Shown here: piece by piece, positions 7,905 to 9,570 of the stretch
How positions within the stretch are numbered: the stretch's first letter is position 1
Layout of the letters: each line of letters begins with the position of its first letter
Assembly: GCA_937904535.1 (NCBI GenBank)
Contig: CALELC010000166.1
Coordinates: 1-9,570 of the forward strand
Source of the DNA: an uncultured Planctomycetaceae bacterium
GTDB lineage: Bacteria > Planctomycetota > Planctomycetia > Pirellulales > Pirellulaceae
Length of the DNA stretch: 9,570 nt
Direction of reading: 5' to 3'
Notes under the pieces: model-generated
The model's input: the letters and a program-made list of their open reading frames with translations, nothing else
What the model was told of the DNA's origin: nothing
The model's database searches: none
Translations under genes and position numbers: made by a program

Positions 7905-8165
7905 CTATGCCTTGACGATGTCGCGCATCTTCGGTTCGAGGTAATTCACCGTGCTCTGCATGCTGGCCAAGTGGCCGTAATCTTCCTCGGGAATCTGCAC
8001 GCGATGACGCTTGCGGAGTTCCATCACGATGTCGAGGAAGTCCATGCTGTCCAGTTCCAACTGGTCGCGGAAGTTCTTGTCGTCGACCAAGTCGTCGAGG
8101 TTCTCATCCGGAGCGATGTCTCCCAGGATATCGATGATCTCATCACGGATTTCGGCGGGACTCAT
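7905..8165 (-). CDS. Acyl carrier protein (dedicated, not obviously the housekeeping AcpP)
   Basis: This 86-residue acidic helical protein carries growing acyl chains on a 4'-phosphopantetheine arm. The attachment site is Ser40 in LELDSMDFLDIVMELRKR, where the usual Asp-Ser-Leu is Asp-Ser-Met. The preceding helix (EIRDEIIDILGDI), the acidic loop and the C-terminal helix fit the four-helix ACP fold. Its position between a ketosynthase and a CrtI-like oxidoreductase suggests a carrier dedicated to their shared pathway. The Met after Ser and the basic RKRHR stretch at about 51-55 differ from the very acidic AcpP helix II and may tune partner choice; that is inference. The ATG at 8163-8165 gives a normal ACP N-terminus, the stop is TAG, and no strong Shine-Dalgarno site is seen. 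It needs a phosphopantetheinyl transferase encoded elsewhere. Confidence 0.92.
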   Translation of the reverse strand: MSPAEIRDEIIDILGDIAPDENLDDLVDDKNFRDQLELDSMDFLDIVMELRKRHRVQIPEEDYGHLASMQSTVNYLEPKMRDIVKA

Positions 8166-8210
8166 GGTCGGTAGGTTCTCACTGATGGATGGTTAGAGGG
8201 AACAGCAGAT

Positions 8211-8247
8211 GCAGTCCGTACCGTTAGCCGGGACTGCCCAATAACGG
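8211..8247. repeat. Two mutually exclusive inverted repeats in the ketosynthase-ACP gap
   Basis: GCAGTCC (8211-8217) pairs with GGACTGC (8231-8237), and CCGTTA (8221-8226) pairs with TAACGG (8242-8247). Each stem's arm sits in the loop of the other, so they are either alternatives or a pseudoknot. They fill most of the 86-base gap after the ketosynthase stop and before the ACP start. Arms of 6-7 bp are short, and chance is possible. Confidence 0.4.
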
Positions 8248-8251
8248 GAAA

Positions 8252-9511
8252 TTAAACCCGTCGGATGATCACAACCGAGTTGATGCCGAGCATGCCGAAC
8301 GAGTTATTGAGAATGTAATCGACACCGCTGACTTCCTGAACCTCACCCATTACCAGCCCCGGCAAATCGCACTGTGGGTCGAGGTTGTCAACGTTGATGG
8401 TGGGGTGAACCACCCCATCTTTAAAGGAGGGTAGGTTGCCAGCTAATTCTAACGCCCCAGCGGCTCCCATCGCATGCCCGATGAAGCTCTTGGTGTTATT
8501 AATCTTCACAGTTTTACAATTGCCAAACACTCGCGCCAGCGCATCGCACTCCTGGATGTCGCCGCTGTTGGTGCCGGTGGCGTGAGTGCTGATAATGTCG
8601 ATGTCTTCGGGTTCTAGTCCGGCACGTTGTAGCGCCAGTTGCACGCACTGCGCCTGACGCTCGGGATTCGGCAGGACAAAGTCGGTCGCGTCAGTGTTGA
8701 TCGCATAGCCGGCGAGTTCGCCGTAAATTTCCGCACCGCGTTTCTTCGCATCGCTCAGACGTTCAAGCACGTAAACGCAGCCGCCTTCAGCGACGACAAT
8801 CCCATTGCGATCACGGTCAAAGGGGCGGCTGGCCTGGGCTGGGTCGCTGTGGGTCGCCAGGGCGTTCTGGCTATTGAAGCTTGCGAAAATACCGAACGTG
8901 TGGATGCTCTCGCTGGTGCCACCCGCAAGCGCCACATCGCACTCGTCGAGCCGCAGCATCTGGGCACCTTGAATCAGGCCGGCATTGCCAGCAGCGCAGG
9001 CGGCCCCGATCGTGTAGTGCGGACCGGTGACCCCCATGTTCAGTGCGATTTCACCGGCTGGATTGTTGGCGACGGTTCGCGGGTTGTGATGATGCGACCA
9101 GACCGAGGTGTCGTAGTCGAATCCTTTGATCAGATAGATTTCGTTCTCGGTCTCGACGTTGCCGTGCTCGGTTACACCGATGTAGATGCCCACGCGTGAG
9201 CGATCGATGTTTTCCCAATCCAGGCCGCTGTGTTTGACCGCTTCGTTAGCGGAATAGATCCCCACGCTGCCGGCACGGGTACCGCGACGAAGATCCTTCT
9301 TGGTCTGATAACGCAGTGCATCAAAATCGCAGATGCCGGCTAAGGTCTTGCCAAAGTAGCGAATCTCATAAGGCTGCACGCCACTGCGTTTTTCCAACAG
9401 CGCTTGACGGAAGGATTGCCAGTCATTGCCGTTTGGGGACGTCAATCCGATGCCGGTGATAACAATCCGCTGAGAATCGGGAAGCGAATCGACGCGAGAA
9501 GGGGCGATCAC
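8252..9511 (-). CDS. Beta-ketoacyl-ACP synthase (KAS II/FabF-like, thiolase fold)
   Basis: This enzyme condenses an acyl group with malonyl-ACP to lengthen a chain by two carbons. The thiolase fold starts at RIVITGIGLTSPNGNDW. Numbered from the GTG start, the acyl-binding cysteine is Cys172 in TIGAACAAGN, with His310 in STHATGTNSGD, Lys341 in NTKSFIGH and His346 in the same motif; the C-terminal NNSFGMLGINSVV is also conserved. It is therefore a catalytic ketosynthase and not a chain-length factor lacking the cysteine. The length of 419 residues is normal for FabF-type enzymes. The motifs differ in detail from housekeeping FabF (ACAAGN where ACATG is usual, HATGT where HGTST is usual), which points to a specialised pathway. 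The start is uncertain. No ATG is present near the conserved N-terminus; GTG at 9509-9511 is the closest start to the core. A TTG at 9551-9553 and an open frame to the window edge allow a longer form. The ACP and CrtI-like genes follow. The stop is TAA. Confidence 0.92.
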   Translation of the reverse strand: MIAPSRVDSLPDSQRIVITGIGLTSPNGNDWQSFRQALLEKRSGVQPYEIRYFGKTLAGICDFDALRYQTKKDLRRGTRAGSVGIYSANEAVKHSGLDWENIDRSRVGIYIGVTEHGNVETENEIYLIKGFDYDTSVWSHHHNPRTVANNPAGEIALNMGVTGPHYTIGAACAAGNAGLIQGAQMLRLDECDVALAGGTSESIHTFGIFASFNSQNALATHSDPAQASRPFDRDRNGIVVAEGGCVYVLERLSDAKKRGAEIYGELAGYAINTDATDFVLPNPERQAQCVQLALQRAGLEPEDIDIISTHATGTNSGDIQECDALARVFGNCKTVKINNTKSFIGHAMGAAGALELAGNLPSFKDGVVHPTINVDNLDPQCDLPGLVMGEVQEVSGVDYILNNSFGMLGINSVVIIRRV

Positions 9512-9570
9512 GAGGAGTAGAAATCCGCAAAGTGAACAAGAACGGAAGGCCAAGTGCGGGATGCAACAGC

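Noticed and set aside
8639..9199. 186-codon plus-strand open frame
   Set aside because: Antisense to the ketosynthase, covering its active-site cysteine region; no independent coding signal.
8252..9511. Reading the ketosynthase as a chain-length factor
   Set aside because: The catalytic Cys, both His and the Lys are all present; chain-length factors lack the active cysteine, and no second ketosynthase-like gene lies beside it in the window.
1..9570. CRISPR array, tRNA, rRNA or insertion sequence
   Set aside because: I saw no regularly spaced repeats, cloverleaf-like sequence, transposase motif or terminal inverted repeats. The only repeats are short hairpins between genes and the protein-level repeat in flotillin.

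Overview
The window suggests a member of the Planctomycetota, probably of the Rhodopirellula/Blastopirellula type. This is an inference. It rests on moderately high GC, the lack of clear Shine-Dalgarno sites, reliance on GTG/TTG starts, and a ketosynthase/acyl carrier protein/CrtI-like oxidoreductase set of the kind familiar from planctomycete genomes. No rRNA or protein marker fixes the taxonomy. All six supported genes lie on the minus strand, so transcription runs from right to left. The window is almost fully coding; no gap between genes exceeds about 160 bases.

Right part (about 9511 down to 6497): a compact lipid or polyketide cassette. A beta-ketoacyl-ACP synthase with an intact Cys-His-His active site is followed by a small dedicated acyl carrier protein. 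Seven bases further on is a CrtI-like FAD-dependent desaturase/isomerase. Together they could elongate an ACP-bound acyl chain and then oxidise, reduce or isomerise it. The gene set resembles parts of ladderane or polyene clusters, but the product is unknown.

Left part (about 6336 down to 1): a membrane-associated module. A YqiJ-like membrane protein with a C-terminal OB-fold overlaps by 4 bases the gene of a long YqiK-like flotillin (715 residues). After 125 bases that include a perfect 12-bp hairpin comes the first 1141 residues of a very large DUF3686-type 'DNA repair ATPase', whose expected AAA+ end lies outside the window. YqiJ and YqiK partners are established as a membrane-scaffold pair; the role of the associated giant ATPase is not known.

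The three gaps between genes carry inverted repeats: a terminator-like hairpin at 3490-3520, a nested multi-stem structure at 6424-6477 with a G5/C5 hairpin and a candidate promoter beside it, and two mutually exclusive stems at 8211-8247. I saw no tRNA, rRNA, CRISPR array or insertion sequence.
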